In this document: piece by piece, positions 8,717 through 16,947 of the stretch | How the letters are laid out: every line of letters begins with the position of its first letter | Position numbering within the stretch: the stretch's first letter is position 1 | Source of the DNA: a bacterium | GTDB lineage: Bacteria; Myxococcota_A; UBA9160; SZUA-336 | Assembly: GCA_024226335.1 (NCBI GenBank) | Contig: JAAELY010000176.1 | Span: 1 to 62,692, forward strand | Direction: 5' to 3' | DNA length: 62,692 bases | Made by a program: the position numbers and the translations under genes | The notes under the pieces: generated by a model | Told to the model about the DNA's origin: nothing | The model's input: the letters and a program-made list of their open reading frames with translations, nothing else | The model's database searches: none

Positions 8717-9901
8717 CTAGAAGTTCTTCGGCAAGCCGAGGTGGCGCCGGGCGATGATGTTCTTCTGGATTTCCGAAGAACCGCCACCGACGGTTTCGTT
8801 CATGGTGGCGCGATAGGCGCCTTCGAAACGCCCGGCCAACGGTGCGTCATCCTGGCCTTCGCGCATCTGCCCGGCGGCTCCGGTGATGTCGAGTGCGTCC
8901 TTGCAGACGCGTTGTGAGAGCGTCGTGGTAAACAGCTTGTACTGCGAAGACTCCACCGACGGTGGCTTGCCGTTCACAGCCTTCGCCGCGCAGAGGAAGC
9001 GCGTGCTCAGACACCTCGCCAGTGCCGTGTCCGTTGCGATATGCGCGATCAATCGGCGCACGTTCGGATCTTCGCGCAGCGGTTTGTCGTCGCGCCGGGC
9101 GGTCTTGACCCAGTCGATCAGAACGCGCGATCGCTCGCTGATCGGAGACAGTGTGAACAAGGTGAAGCGCTCGAGGTCGAGGGCCTCGGCGATGTACTGG
9201 AAGCCGCGACCGCGCGTACCTACCAGATAGTCGTCGGGTACGAACACGTCCTTGAAAAAGACTTGATTGGTTGTGTCCTTGCCGATCGTCGGCAGGCTCT
9301 GCACCTCGAGCCCCTCGTGATCCATCGGAATCAGGAACAGGCTCAGTCCGTCGTGCTTGGCCTTGTCGGGATCGGTGCGCGCACCCACCCAGTACCAGTC
9401 CGCGAAATGCGCGGAGGTGGTCCACATCTTCTGGCCGTTCAGGTTCCAGCCGCCGTCGACCTTGTCGGCCTTCAGTTGCATGTTCGCCGCATCGGAACCG
9501 GCCTGTGGCTCGCTATAACCCACGGCGAACTCGACCTCGGCGGCCAGGATCTTCGGCAGGAATTCCTTCTTCAGTTTCTCACTGCCGTGTCGGATCAGCG
9601 TCTTGCCGATGATGCCCACGCCCTTGCCTATCTGGGGGGCGGCGTGTCGCGCCAGCGCTTCGTTCAAGATGAACTCGTACACGCCTTCGATGCCCTGTCC
9701 GCCGTATTCCTTTGGCCAGCTCATGCCCAGCCAGCCCTTCTTGGCGAGCTTCTTCATGAACGCACGGCGCTCCGGAGTGTCGGCGAGCTGAGTGAAATTC
9801 TCGCGCGTGGGGTCCATGACAACCGGATCGTGGTTGTCGACCAGCCATTGCTCGACCTCTTCGGCGAATTTCTGCTCTTCCGGGGAGAAATCGAAGTCCA
9901 C
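8717..9901 (-). CDS. Acyl-CoA dehydrogenase
   Basis: 394 residues from GTG at 9901, which follows AGGAGG; upstream in-frame ATGs would add about 220 residues unlike the family. Typical dehydrogenase landmarks: WPKEYGGQG, YSEPQAGSDAANMQLKA, QKMWTTSAHFADWYW (flavin-binding beta domain) and the C-terminal NETVGGGSSEIQKNIIARRHLG. Oxidises an acyl-CoA to the enoyl-CoA, passing electrons to ETF. First gene of a two-gene operon with the dehydrogenase at 7586-8704, transcribed from a promoter that contains an operator-like palindrome. Confidence 0.93.
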   Translation of the reverse strand: MDFDFSPEEQKFAEEVEQWLVDNHDPVVMDPTRENFTQLADTPERRAFMKKLAKKGWLGMSWPKEYGGQGIEGVYEFILNEALARHAAPQIGKGVGIIGKTLIRHGSEKLKKEFLPKILAAEVEFAVGYSEPQAGSDAANMQLKADKVDGGWNLNGQKMWTTSAHFADWYWVGARTDPDKAKHDGLSLFLIPMDHEGLEVQSLPTIGKDTTNQVFFKDVFVPDDYLVGTRGRGFQYIAEALDLERFTLFTLSPISERSRVLIDWVKTARRDDKPLREDPNVRRLIAHIATDTALARCLSTRFLCAAKAVNGKPPSVESSQYKLFTTTLSQRVCKDALDITGAAGQMREGQDDAPLAGRFEGAYRATMNETVGGGSSEIQKNIIARRHLGLPKNF

Positions 9902-9926
9902 GGGTGTCCTCCTGGATGGGAAGCCA

Positions 9927-9955
9927 ATCATATACGATACGGACCGTATTGAAAA
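9927..9955 (-). promoter_or_regulatory. Promoter with operator in spacer, acyl-CoA dehydrogenase operon
   Basis: On the minus strand TTTTCA (9955-9950) and TATGAT (9932-9927) are separated by 17 bp. The palindrome ATACGG-A-CCGTAT (9937-9949) fills most of the spacer, and one mismatch extends it to 17 bp. This is the classic place for a TetR-type repressor. Predicted start of transcription is about 20 bases before the AGGAGG. Confidence 0.55.
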
Positions 9956-10098
9956 CCGGGGTTGTGGTCCGAAGAATGTGCCCGATGCCCGTGAAGCCGG
10001 ATCGAGGATTTCAGGCAACTCTGCGGGGCGCATTTCGGCCATCCCGCCGCTGCTCGGGGGCCTCGACGGAGCCAAGCACATTCTCCGGACCACAACTC

Positions 10099-11757
10099 TT
10101 AGTTTGGGGTGTAGACGTACTCGTCTTCGGGCGTGTCGTACTGGCCCAGGTGCTTGTCCACGTTCACCGGCACCTCCGCACGCGAGGGCCAGCCCGGAGC
10201 GCTCTGCTCTGCATTGTGGACGGCGAGTGCCGCTCGCAGGTCTGCCACGCGCTGCGGCTCGCGATCGGCCAGGTTGTTCTGCTCGGTCGGGTCTTCCAGT
10301 GTGTTGAACAACCAGGTCTTGCCGGGGCGTTCGTTTACCTGGAGCTTCCAGCCATCGACCAGGGCGATCTGGGAGTGGCCGGCGCGCCAGAACAGGCGCT
10401 CGTGGGGCGAGCCGCGGCGCTCGCCGGCGGCGTAGGGCACCAGGTCCACGCCGTCGATCTTGCGATCCTTCGGCAATGGCACGCCCGCGGCCGCGGCCGC
10501 GGTGGCGTAGATGTCGAAACCGTGTACCGGCGCGTCGACGCTCTTTCCCGCGGGAAGGCGACCGGGCCACTTGATGAAGTAGGGCACGTGGATGCCGCCT
10601 TCGAAGAAGGTGATCTTCCAGCCGCGGTAGGGCTTGTTGACCTCCGGAAGTCCGATGTAATGCGCGCCTCCGTTATCGGAGGTGAAGAACACAAGCGTGT
10701 CGTCTTCCAGGCCGTTCGCCTTCAGGGCATCGAGTACGCGGCCCACGCCGCGATCCAATGCGCGGATCATCGCGGCGTAGACGCGCAGTCGGTGATCTTC
10801 GATGTGTGAGAGCGCATCGTAGTCGGCGCGCGTCGCCTGAAGCGGTGAGTGCGGAGCCCAGTGCGCCAGGTACAGAAAGAAGGGACGGTCCTTGTTCGCC
10901 TCGATCGCCTTGACGGCCTCGTCGGTGTAGTAGTCCGTCAGGTAGCCGCCGGGTTTGAATGCGGGTCCTTCATTGAACGTTGCGGCGTGTTGCATGGCAG
11001 CCCATAGAAACTTGTCGATCCCATCGAAGTCCTGCTTGGAGTTGACGACGTTTGCGTCGTCTTCGGGCAGGTACAATCCGCTCGCCATCAGCAAGCTCTC
11101 GTCGAAGCCCTGGTCGGTGGCCGCCATGCCGTGCTCGCGTCCTACGTGCCACTTGCCGATGTGCAAGGTCTGGTAGTCGGCCTGCTTCAGTAGTTCGGCC
11201 AGCGTGATCTCCGAGGCCGGCATTCCCATTTCCTCAAAACCGAGTTCGGTGCCCGAGTTTTCGGGTATGTATGGTTTGCGCAGGCGACCCGGTTGGTTGC
11301 CCGAGACTATTCCGACGACGCGAATCATTCCGGGAGGAGTAGGTGTGAACTCGAAGCCAAAACGGGTTCCGTAGCGTCCGGAAAGAATGGCCGCCCGGGA
11401 CGGCGCGCAGGTGCTGTGGGCGGAATAGCCGCGTGTGAAGCTCACGCCATCGCGCGCGATCGAGTCGATGTTAGGAGTTGGAACCGTTCCCTCCGCAACG
11501 CCGCCTCCGGCGAAGCTGAGATCGTTGAAGCCCAGATCGTCTGCCAGAATCACCACGATGTTAGGCGGACGCTCGCCCGATGCGCGCCCCGCGGGATCCG
11601 GCCCACTCTGCCAGGTGACCTCTTGATGCGGTCCGACCGAGGTGCGCAGCTTGACCAGGAATCCGATACCCGAGAGCGCGATCGGCTCCCGGAAGAGCCA
11701 GCCCAGGGCCGCCAGTAACAGCAGCGCGAGCGCCGCTCGCTTCGCAATCCGTCCCAT
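10099..11757 (-). CDS. Sulfatase, membrane-anchored or exported (Cys-type)
   Basis: 552 residues. N-terminal hydrophobic segment (about 8-20) suggests a signal anchor. Alkaline-phosphatase-superfamily sulfatase: metal-binding NIVVILADDLGFNDL (Asp73-Asp74), active-site signature C117-A-P-S-R121 whose Cys is converted to formylglycine by FGE, HIGKWHVG, and SDNGG metal site. Hydrolyses sulfate esters, probably in the periplasm; substrate unknown. ATG at 11757 preceded by GGAGG ten bases upstream. No FGE gene is in the window. Divergent from the aldehyde dehydrogenase. Confidence 0.93.
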   Translation of the reverse strand: MGRIAKRAALALLLLAALGWLFREPIALSGIGFLVKLRTSVGPHQEVTWQSGPDPAGRASGERPPNIVVILADDLGFNDLSFAGGGVAEGTVPTPNIDSIARDGVSFTRGYSAHSTCAPSRAAILSGRYGTRFGFEFTPTPPGMIRVVGIVSGNQPGRLRKPYIPENSGTELGFEEMGMPASEITLAELLKQADYQTLHIGKWHVGREHGMAATDQGFDESLLMASGLYLPEDDANVVNSKQDFDGIDKFLWAAMQHAATFNEGPAFKPGGYLTDYYTDEAVKAIEANKDRPFFLYLAHWAPHSPLQATRADYDALSHIEDHRLRVYAAMIRALDRGVGRVLDALKANGLEDDTLVFFTSDNGGAHYIGLPEVNKPYRGWKITFFEGGIHVPYFIKWPGRLPAGKSVDAPVHGFDIYATAAAAAGVPLPKDRKIDGVDLVPYAAGERRGSPHERLFWRAGHSQIALVDGWKLQVNERPGKTWLFNTLEDPTEQNNLADREPQRVADLRAALAVHNAEQSAPGWPSRAEVPVNVDKHLGQYDTPEDEYVYTPN

Positions 11758-11784
11758 TTTTCACCGACCTCCGAGCCCCACTCG

Positions 11785-11872
11785 GCTCCGTGATATGACA
11801 CGATGATTGTCAGAATGTCATAGGCTGGGATGCGGGCACAAGTGCAGGCAGCCGCTCGAACTGTCCTGATAA
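11785..11872. promoter_or_regulatory. Divergent intergenic region with TGTCA/TGACA half-sites
   Basis: Between the sulfatase and aldehyde dehydrogenase starts there are several copies of one pentamer: TGACA-N7-TGTCA, a further TGTCA close by, and CTGTC...GACAG near the aldehyde dehydrogenase. Repeated inverted half-sites in a divergent promoter suggest a shared regulator. I cannot name it or place the promoter hexamers with confidence. Confidence 0.35.
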
Positions 11873-11897
11873 ACTGACAGAATCCAAGTCGGAGGAT

Positions 11898-13307
11898 ATG
11901 ACCATGAGCGCTCCCGCCATCGCGACCGGACCCCATACAGAGATCGATTCGATTCCCCAGTGCGTGGCCCGTCTGCGTCGGGCTTTTGACTCCGGTCGGA
12001 CGCGCCCACTGGCCTGGCGAGAGGCTCAGCTCAAAGCGCTGATCGCGCTGTGCAAGGAGCACAAGCAGGAATTCCTGGAGGCGTTGCGCGCCGATTTCGG
12101 CAAACCGCCATTCGAGGCCCTGCTGGCCGACGTATCCCAAGGTGCGATCGAGGCGCGCTCCGCACTCAAGAACCTGAAAAAGTGGACCCGGCCCCAGCGC
12201 GTGGGAACGCTGCCCTTGATAGGCAAGGCTCGAATCCTGCGCGATCCCCTGGGCGTGGTATTGATCATCTCGCCCTGGAATTACCCGGTCGGTCTGCTGT
12301 TCGCGCCGCTGGTCGGGGCGATCGCCGCGGGCAACGCAGTCGTGCTCAAGCCCTCGGAGGTCACTCCGAATGTTTCGGCGCTGCTCGCGAAGCTCGTTCC
12401 CCGGTATTTCGACGAGGAGGCGATCACGCTGGTGGAAGGCGGCGTCGCAGAGACGACTGCGGTGCTCGAGCAGCGCTTCGACCACATTCTGTACACGGGC
12501 AACGGTCGGGTCGCGCGGGTGATCCTGGAGGCCGCCGCCAAGAACCTGACTCCCGTCACGCTGGAACTCGGCGGCAAGAGTCCCTGCATCGTGGCCGAGG
12601 ACGCCAACATCGAGATCGCGGCCACCCGGATCGCCTGGGGCAAGTTCATCAACTCCGGTCAGACCTGCATCGCGCCCGACTACGTGCTGGTGCACGAAAA
12701 CCGCGAGCAGGAACTGGTCGATGCTCTGGGCGCGGCGATTGAACGCTTCTACGGCTCCTCTCCGCAGGATTCACCGGACTACGCGCGCATCGTCAACCAC
12801 CGACACCACGAGCGCGTGGCCACTTTGATCAAGGACGGGACGCCGGCTTTCGGAGGCGAGACCGATGCCGAGGACAAGTTCATTGCGCCCACGGTGTTGC
12901 GCGGTGTCTCGAGCGATTCCCGCATCATGCGGGAGGAAATCTTCGGCCCCGTGCTCCCGGTGCTGACGGTCAAGAGTGTGGACGAGGCGATCGACTTCGT
13001 GAATGAGCGCGAAAAACCGCTTGCGCTGTACGTGTTTAGCGAGAGTTCGGCCGTCGAAGACAAGGTGCTCGCCGAAACCAGTTCAGGGGGCGCCACGGTC
13101 AACGGAACGATCGTGCACCTGATGGATCCGAGGCTGCCTTTCGGCGGCGTCGGTTCCAGCGGGACGGGTGCCTATCACGGGAAGTGGTCGTTCGAGACTT
13201 TCAGCCATCGAAAATCCGTCATGAGCCGGGGCACGCGCTTCGATCTGAGCGTCATGTACCCGCCGTACAAGGGCTTTTTTCGCCGGCTCCTGCAGCGCAG
13301 TATGTAG
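11898..13307 (+). CDS. Aldehyde dehydrogenase (ALDH3-like)
   Basis: 469 residues; NAD(P)-dependent oxidation of an aldehyde to the acid. Landmarks: ISPWNYPVGL, general base Glu223 in LELGGKSP, nucleophile Cys257 in NSGQTCIAP, EEIFGPVLPV, and a C-terminal basic RRLLQRS. Length and the lack of an N-terminal extension fit the class 3/fatty aldehyde dehydrogenase group. Two starts are possible: ATG 11898 is only 2 bases from GGAGG, ATG 11904 is 8 bases away and is the better spaced, which would shorten the protein by two residues. Next to lipid oxidation genes, so a medium- or long-chain aldehyde is a reasonable guess. Confidence 0.93.
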   Translation: MTMSAPAIATGPHTEIDSIPQCVARLRRAFDSGRTRPLAWREAQLKALIALCKEHKQEFLEALRADFGKPPFEALLADVSQGAIEARSALKNLKKWTRPQRVGTLPLIGKARILRDPLGVVLIISPWNYPVGLLFAPLVGAIAAGNAVVLKPSEVTPNVSALLAKLVPRYFDEEAITLVEGGVAETTAVLEQRFDHILYTGNGRVARVILEAAAKNLTPVTLELGGKSPCIVAEDANIEIAATRIAWGKFINSGQTCIAPDYVLVHENREQELVDALGAAIERFYGSSPQDSPDYARIVNHRHHERVATLIKDGTPAFGGETDAEDKFIAPTVLRGVSSDSRIMREEIFGPVLPVLTVKSVDEAIDFVNEREKPLALYVFSESSAVEDKVLAETSSGGATVNGTIVHLMDPRLPFGGVGSSGTGAYHGKWSFETFSHRKSVMSRGTRFDLSVMYPPYKGFFRRLLQRSM

Positions 13308-13498
13308 GCACCTCGGGCTTCGCTTCGCGGGCCGATTCGCCGCAAAGCCGCGTCTTGCACTCCGGAGCGTTTCCGGTGGCAGGGTTCCCGAGTCCGAGGT
13401 CTGCAAGTTCCTGAAATGAGTTGGGAATTCTGATCGAGGCGCGGGATTTGGCCCTCGGGCTGATTTTCCTCCCACCCCAACCGGGTTACTGCCTGTTG

Positions 13499-13513
13499 AA
13501 GCACACATTTTGC
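13499..13513 (+). promoter_or_regulatory. Possible sigma-54 -24/-12 promoter for PEP-CTERM gene
   Basis: AAGCACACATTTTGC keeps GCAC-N5-TTGC of the sigma-54 consensus, with AG in place of the -24 GG. PEP-CTERM genes in other bacteria are often driven by sigma-54 through PrsK/PrsR-type systems, which makes the match worth noting despite the imperfect -24. A TSS here would give an untranslated leader of about 95 bases. Confidence 0.3.
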
Positions 13514-13558
13514 GCTTCCCTTTCCGCCTCCTGATGTAGTAAGGTGAGACCCACGGAT

Positions 13559-13589
13559 CGGATTCCGCCACTGCCTAGGTGCGAATCCG
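13559..13589 (+). promoter_or_regulatory. Stem-loop in leader of first PEP-CTERM gene
   Basis: CGGATTC and GAATCCG form a perfect 7-bp stem with a 17-base loop, 30 bases before the chosen TTG start. It does not match a riboswitch that I recognise. The rest of the 310-bp gap after the aldehyde dehydrogenase (13308-13618) contains only the promoter-like site above and a short CCGGA/TCCGG hairpin near 13360. Confidence 0.35.
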
Positions 13590-13618
13590 GTTCTCTTGCG
13601 GCTCTTGGGAGGGATGTT

Positions 13619-14326
13619 TTGAGGTTTTTTCAGGGAGTAGTATCTGCGCTGGCACTCATCGCCAGCTTGGGAATCTGCGGAAACGCAGCTGCCGCGACCA
13701 CGAACTACGTGTTTAGTTCGGGAACCGCGGACGTCACTGCGACGACTGGGGCGGCGACCATCGCTTCGCAGAGTCTGAATTTTAACGGCGCCTCGGCGAT
13801 CTTCGACGTGACCGCCGGCGTGGGAACGCTGATCGACTTCGAGTTCACTTTGGCGCCCTCGCAGGTGCTGACGTTCGAGCCGGGAGAAACCTATGGCGGG
13901 CTCAGCGCGGTGACGATCACCAACGCGAGCTTGATTCCGTGCGACACGGGTACTTCGGCGGTCTGCACTTCCGATTTCGCGCAGTCGTTCTCGTTTCTCT
14001 CGGGACCCGACACGTACACCGTCTTCACGGGTCCGGTCGAGGTCGATTCGACCTACAATGGCGGCGTCGACTTGAACTTCGAGAACGCGACTCTCAACGG
14101 CACGGTCAATGTTCCGTTGGGCGCTTTCAATTTCACGGGGGTGTCCCTTGGCATTCTCGACAAAGCGGGGTTTCCGGGCGAAGCAAACGACCTGGTCATC
14201 AGCGCAAACATCAACTGGACCGGGACCGTGCTTCCCGAGCCCGGGAGCGCCAGCCTGATAGGGCTGGGCTTTGCAGCCTGCCTCGCTCTTCGAGGCCGGC
14301 GCGCACTTTCCGACGCACGTAACTAG
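13619..14326 (+). CDS. PEP-CTERM secreted protein
   Basis: About 235 residues from TTG at 13619, which has GGGAGGGA just upstream and gives a proper signal peptide ending ...GICGNAAAA; a far upstream ATG would add 25 residues before it. The mature part is Gly/Thr/Ser-rich beta-type sequence with a single cysteine pair region (PCDTGTSAVC). The C-terminus is a standard exosortase sorting signal: PEP motif, hydrophobic helix (SLIGLGFAACLAL) and RGRR. Exosortase (EpsH/XrtA-type) would cleave it for surface or EPS-associated display. Function of the passenger unknown. Not obviously homologous to the two PEP-CTERM proteins that follow. Confidence 0.85.
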   Translation: MRFFQGVVSALALIASLGICGNAAAATTNYVFSSGTADVTATTGAATIASQSLNFNGASAIFDVTAGVGTLIDFEFTLAPSQVLTFEPGETYGGLSAVTITNASLIPCDTGTSAVCTSDFAQSFSFLSGPDTYTVFTGPVEVDSTYNGGVDLNFENATLNGTVNVPLGAFNFTGVSLGILDKAGFPGEANDLVISANINWTGTVLPEPGSASLIGLGFAACLALRGRRALSDARN

Positions 14327-14353
14327 AAAATAGTCGAACCGAAAGGTAGGGCG

Positions 14354-15067
14354 ATGAAGCAGGGGGCCTTGATTTGGGCGGCAATGCTGACGTTTGTGCT
14401 GTCAGCGGCAACTAATGTGCAAGCAACCACGGATCTTCACTTTGGCCTTGTAGGTGGCGGTATCTCTGCGCCGTCGAGCAACGGCGGATGTGAGGCCGGC
14501 GCCAGCCTTTGCCTCGATACAGATCAGGTCTTCGAACTCGATCCGGGTGTTGCGCCCGCGACCGGCTACGTCGAGTACACCGGCGTCGGCGTTGGTGTCA
14601 CGGGTCTGGTCGATATCGATGTGGCATCGCTCGGCTTCTCCTTGATTGCCGGCAAGAGCGCCGCCGGCGGTGCCGAAGCCATTCTGTTCACGAATCTGAA
14701 CTACACCGGTTCGATTACGAGCTTCGCAACCGGCGACCCGACCGTCAGCTTTAGCTCAGCCGCCATGGGTTCGGGCGCGGGCGGAATCACGGGCAATTAC
14801 ACGGCCCTCGATGGCGGCGGCGGTACGGTCGATTCGGGCACGATCAACGCGACACCCGTCCTGACCAGCTTGAATTGCACGATTTCTTCCGGCTTCGGCC
14901 AGTGCCCGATGTTGTACGACGTGTTCACGATTTCGATCGCGGGCACGGACTACGATTTCCTTCACGCCATAAATCCGATCGTCGATCCTCCGCTTCCAGA
15001 GCCGAGCGCCGCACTCCTCCTGGTGCTGGTACTCGCCGGGGGCGCGATTGCACGGCGCAGCAGATAA
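14354..15067 (+). CDS. PEP-CTERM secreted protein, paralogue A
   Basis: 237 residues. Signal peptide MKQGALIWAAMLTFVLSA...VQA, a Gly/Thr/Ser-rich body, then PLPEPSAALLLVLVLAGGAIARRSR as PEP-CTERM signal. It carries four cysteines in two motifs (GGCEAGASLC and NCTISSGFGQC) that are also present in the next gene; the two proteins align along most of their length (FTNLNYTG / FTNMNYSG, DFLHAIN / DFIHALN, VDPPLPEP in both), showing tandem duplication. 27 bp after the preceding PEP-CTERM gene, so probably co-transcribed. Confidence 0.9.
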   Translation: MKQGALIWAAMLTFVLSAATNVQATTDLHFGLVGGGISAPSSNGGCEAGASLCLDTDQVFELDPGVAPATGYVEYTGVGVGVTGLVDIDVASLGFSLIAGKSAAGGAEAILFTNLNYTGSITSFATGDPTVSFSSAAMGSGAGGITGNYTALDGGGGTVDSGTINATPVLTSLNCTISSGFGQCPMLYDVFTISIAGTDYDFLHAINPIVDPPLPEPSAALLLVLVLAGGAIARRSR

Positions 15068-15079
15068 GAGAGGCCGCAG

Positions 15080-15775
15080 TTGAGATTTCGGATTCCGCAC
15101 CTTCTCCTGAGCCCACTTTTCGTCCTGGGTTTTTCAGCTTCGACAGCGCAAGCCGCCGGGACGTATCCCGACTTCACCGTACTCGGCGGCGGGTTGAGAA
15201 CGCCGTCGACCAACGGAGCCTGCGTCTCCGGTACCAGCCTGTGCCTTACGAACGAGGTCCTCGACCTCAACGGCGAAGGTGAGGCCACCGGTGTGGTGAC
15301 GGTCCCCGCCGAGGGAAATACCTTCGCATCCTTCGTCTTCGACGTGGCCAGCGTCAGCTTCACGGGTAGCTCCGGAAACGTCGCCGAGGTCTTGTTCACG
15401 AATATGAACTACAGCGGCGCCGCACCGGTTTTCGCAAGCGGTGACCCGTTGGTGAGCTTCACGGCGACGCCGGTCGGTGTGGGTGGCGCGACCGTCACCG
15501 GAAACTACTCCGTACTGGACTCGGGCGGCGGCTCCCTCGGGGGCGGTGCGTTGAATCTGCCGGCCGTTCCGGTCATGGTCGACTGTCTGATCAACTCGGG
15601 ATTTGGACAGTGCAGCGCGAATCTCTTCGCGTTCACCCTCAGTCTCGATGGCGTCGATCACGACTTCATCCACGCGTTGAACGTGACCGTCGATCCGCCG
15701 TTGCCAGAACCGCGCGCGGGACTGCTCGCGCTACTGGTCATGACTGGCTTCGCACTGCGTCGCGCCCGCCGCTGA
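15080..15775 (+). CDS. PEP-CTERM secreted protein, paralogue B
   Basis: 231 residues from TTG at 15080, 12 bp after paralogue A. Signal peptide ending ASTAQAA, beta-rich body with the same four-cysteine pattern (GACVSGTSLC, DCLINSGFGQC), and C-terminal LPEPRAGLLALLVMTGFALRRARR. The start codon is inferred from the signal peptide and a GAGAGG upstream. Likely exported and anchored or released by an exosortase; the conserved cysteines probably form disulfides in the periplasm. Confidence 0.88.
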   Translation: MRFRIPHLLLSPLFVLGFSASTAQAAGTYPDFTVLGGGLRTPSTNGACVSGTSLCLTNEVLDLNGEGEATGVVTVPAEGNTFASFVFDVASVSFTGSSGNVAEVLFTNMNYSGAAPVFASGDPLVSFTATPVGVGGATVTGNYSVLDSGGGSLGGGALNLPAVPVMVDCLINSGFGQCSANLFAFTLSLDGVDHDFIHALNVTVDPPLPEPRAGLLALLVMTGFALRRARR

Positions 15776-15822
15776 AGGCACGCCACTACCGATAATTCGG
15801 CGACCGGCGTTACACTTCCGGC

Positions 15823-16425
15823 GTGATCGATAACGCCTTCCGCGGCATTCTGCCTCGTTTTGCGCGCCCTCTTACGCGTCTGTACGCGAAGCTGAACCTC
15901 ACGCCCAATGGCGTCAGTGTGATCGCGTTCGCCTTGGGTTGTCTCGCGGCTCTGTGCGTCGCACAGGGTTGGGCTCTGGCCGCCGTGGCGCTGTGGTGGG
16001 TCGGTCGTCTGGCAGACGGAACCGACGGGATCTACGCGCGCGAAACGGGCCAGGCCAGTTCCTTCGGAGCGTACTTCGACATCGTTCTCGACATGGCGGC
16101 CTACGGCATCATGATCGTCGGTTTCGCCTTTCTTCACCCCGAATTGCAGACGAATTGGTTGTTGATCCAGTTCCTGTACGTGCTTTGCATTGCCAGTGCG
16201 CTCGCGCTGGGCATGCAGGAAGCGGCCCTGGATCTACAACCCCGCGACGATCGCGGTCTGCGCCTGGGGGCCGGTCTGGCCGAAGGCGGAGAAACGGGAA
16301 TTGCCTACACCGCTTTCTTGTTTTTCCCACAACACGTGGAGGCTCTCAGTCAGTTCTGGATCCTCGTACTTTCGATCACCGTGATCGCCCGAACCCTGCT
16401 CGCCCGACGCCAGCTCGCTTCCTAG
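15823..16425 (+). CDS. CDP-alcohol phosphatidyltransferase family protein
   Basis: 200 residues, GTG start. The family signature D-x2-D-G-x2-A-R-x8-G-x3-D-x3-D is complete in DGTDGIYARETGQASSFGAYFDIVLD. Several transmembrane helices, as expected for these integral membrane enzymes, which transfer a phosphatidyl or similar group from a CDP-activated lipid to an alcohol, or use CDP-alcohols. The substrate is not evident; the length fits the small bacterial members rather than PssA or PgsA specifically. Confidence 0.9.
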   Translation: MIDNAFRGILPRFARPLTRLYAKLNLTPNGVSVIAFALGCLAALCVAQGWALAAVALWWVGRLADGTDGIYARETGQASSFGAYFDIVLDMAAYGIMIVGFAFLHPELQTNWLLIQFLYVLCIASALALGMQEAALDLQPRDDRGLRLGAGLAEGGETGIAYTAFLFFPQHVEALSQFWILVLSITVIARTLLARRQLAS

Positions 16426-16471
16426 ATCAGCAGCCAGCATCCGAAAGGCGCTTGCTCGCTGGAACGCGTAG

Positions 16472-16947
16472 CATCCGCCGACCGTCGAGCACAGTCTGAG
16501 CTTCGTCGACCACACCGGTCGATCCATTTAGGAACGGGACCTCGAGGGCGAGTACCTGCTCATCTTCTTCGGCTACACCCACTGCCCGGACGTCTGCCCG
16601 ACGGGACTTCAGGTGATGAGCACCGCGATTCGCCGCCTCGGACCACTGGCGGAGCGCATCCGGCCGGTCTTCATCAGCCTCGATCCCGCCCGGGATACTC
16701 CCGAAGTCTTGAGGCGGAGATTCAAGCGGCGACGAGAGCCTGCGATATGATCTTCATTCGAGGTGCGCCCGACGAGAGTGGGAGTTATGCCATCAGCCAA
16801 GAGGACGATCTCTACCTGGTTGGACCCGACGGGGCAGCGGTCGCGATTCTCGATGACAGAGCGGGTATGGACGGACCTGTTGCCCAGATCCAGAAACACA
16901 TGAGCGCTCCAGCGGTGGATGCCGGGCAGTCGGAGGGACAGCCATGA
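16472..16947 (+). pseudogene. SCO1/SenC copper chaperone, decayed
   Basis: The SCO core is obvious: SFVDHTGRSI, then an in-frame TAG, then ERDLEGEYLLIFFGYTHCPDVCPTG (copper-binding CxxxC) and PVFISLDPARDTPEVL. The frame is then lost after RRRFK, and the C-terminal part (DDLYLVGPDGAAVAILDDRAG) continues in another frame to a stop at 16947 that overlaps the ATG of the next gene. The N-terminal membrane anchor is not recognisable. So the gene has lost its start, gained a nonsense codon and lost the middle including the usual copper-ligand His region. Either a real pseudogene or consensus errors; two independent lesions favour decay. Confidence 0.8.

Noticed and set aside
16530-16535. TAG in the SCO1 frame as recoding (pyrrolysine)
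   Set aside because: The gene is also broken further on and lacks its N-terminus, so decay is simpler; no pyl genes are seen.
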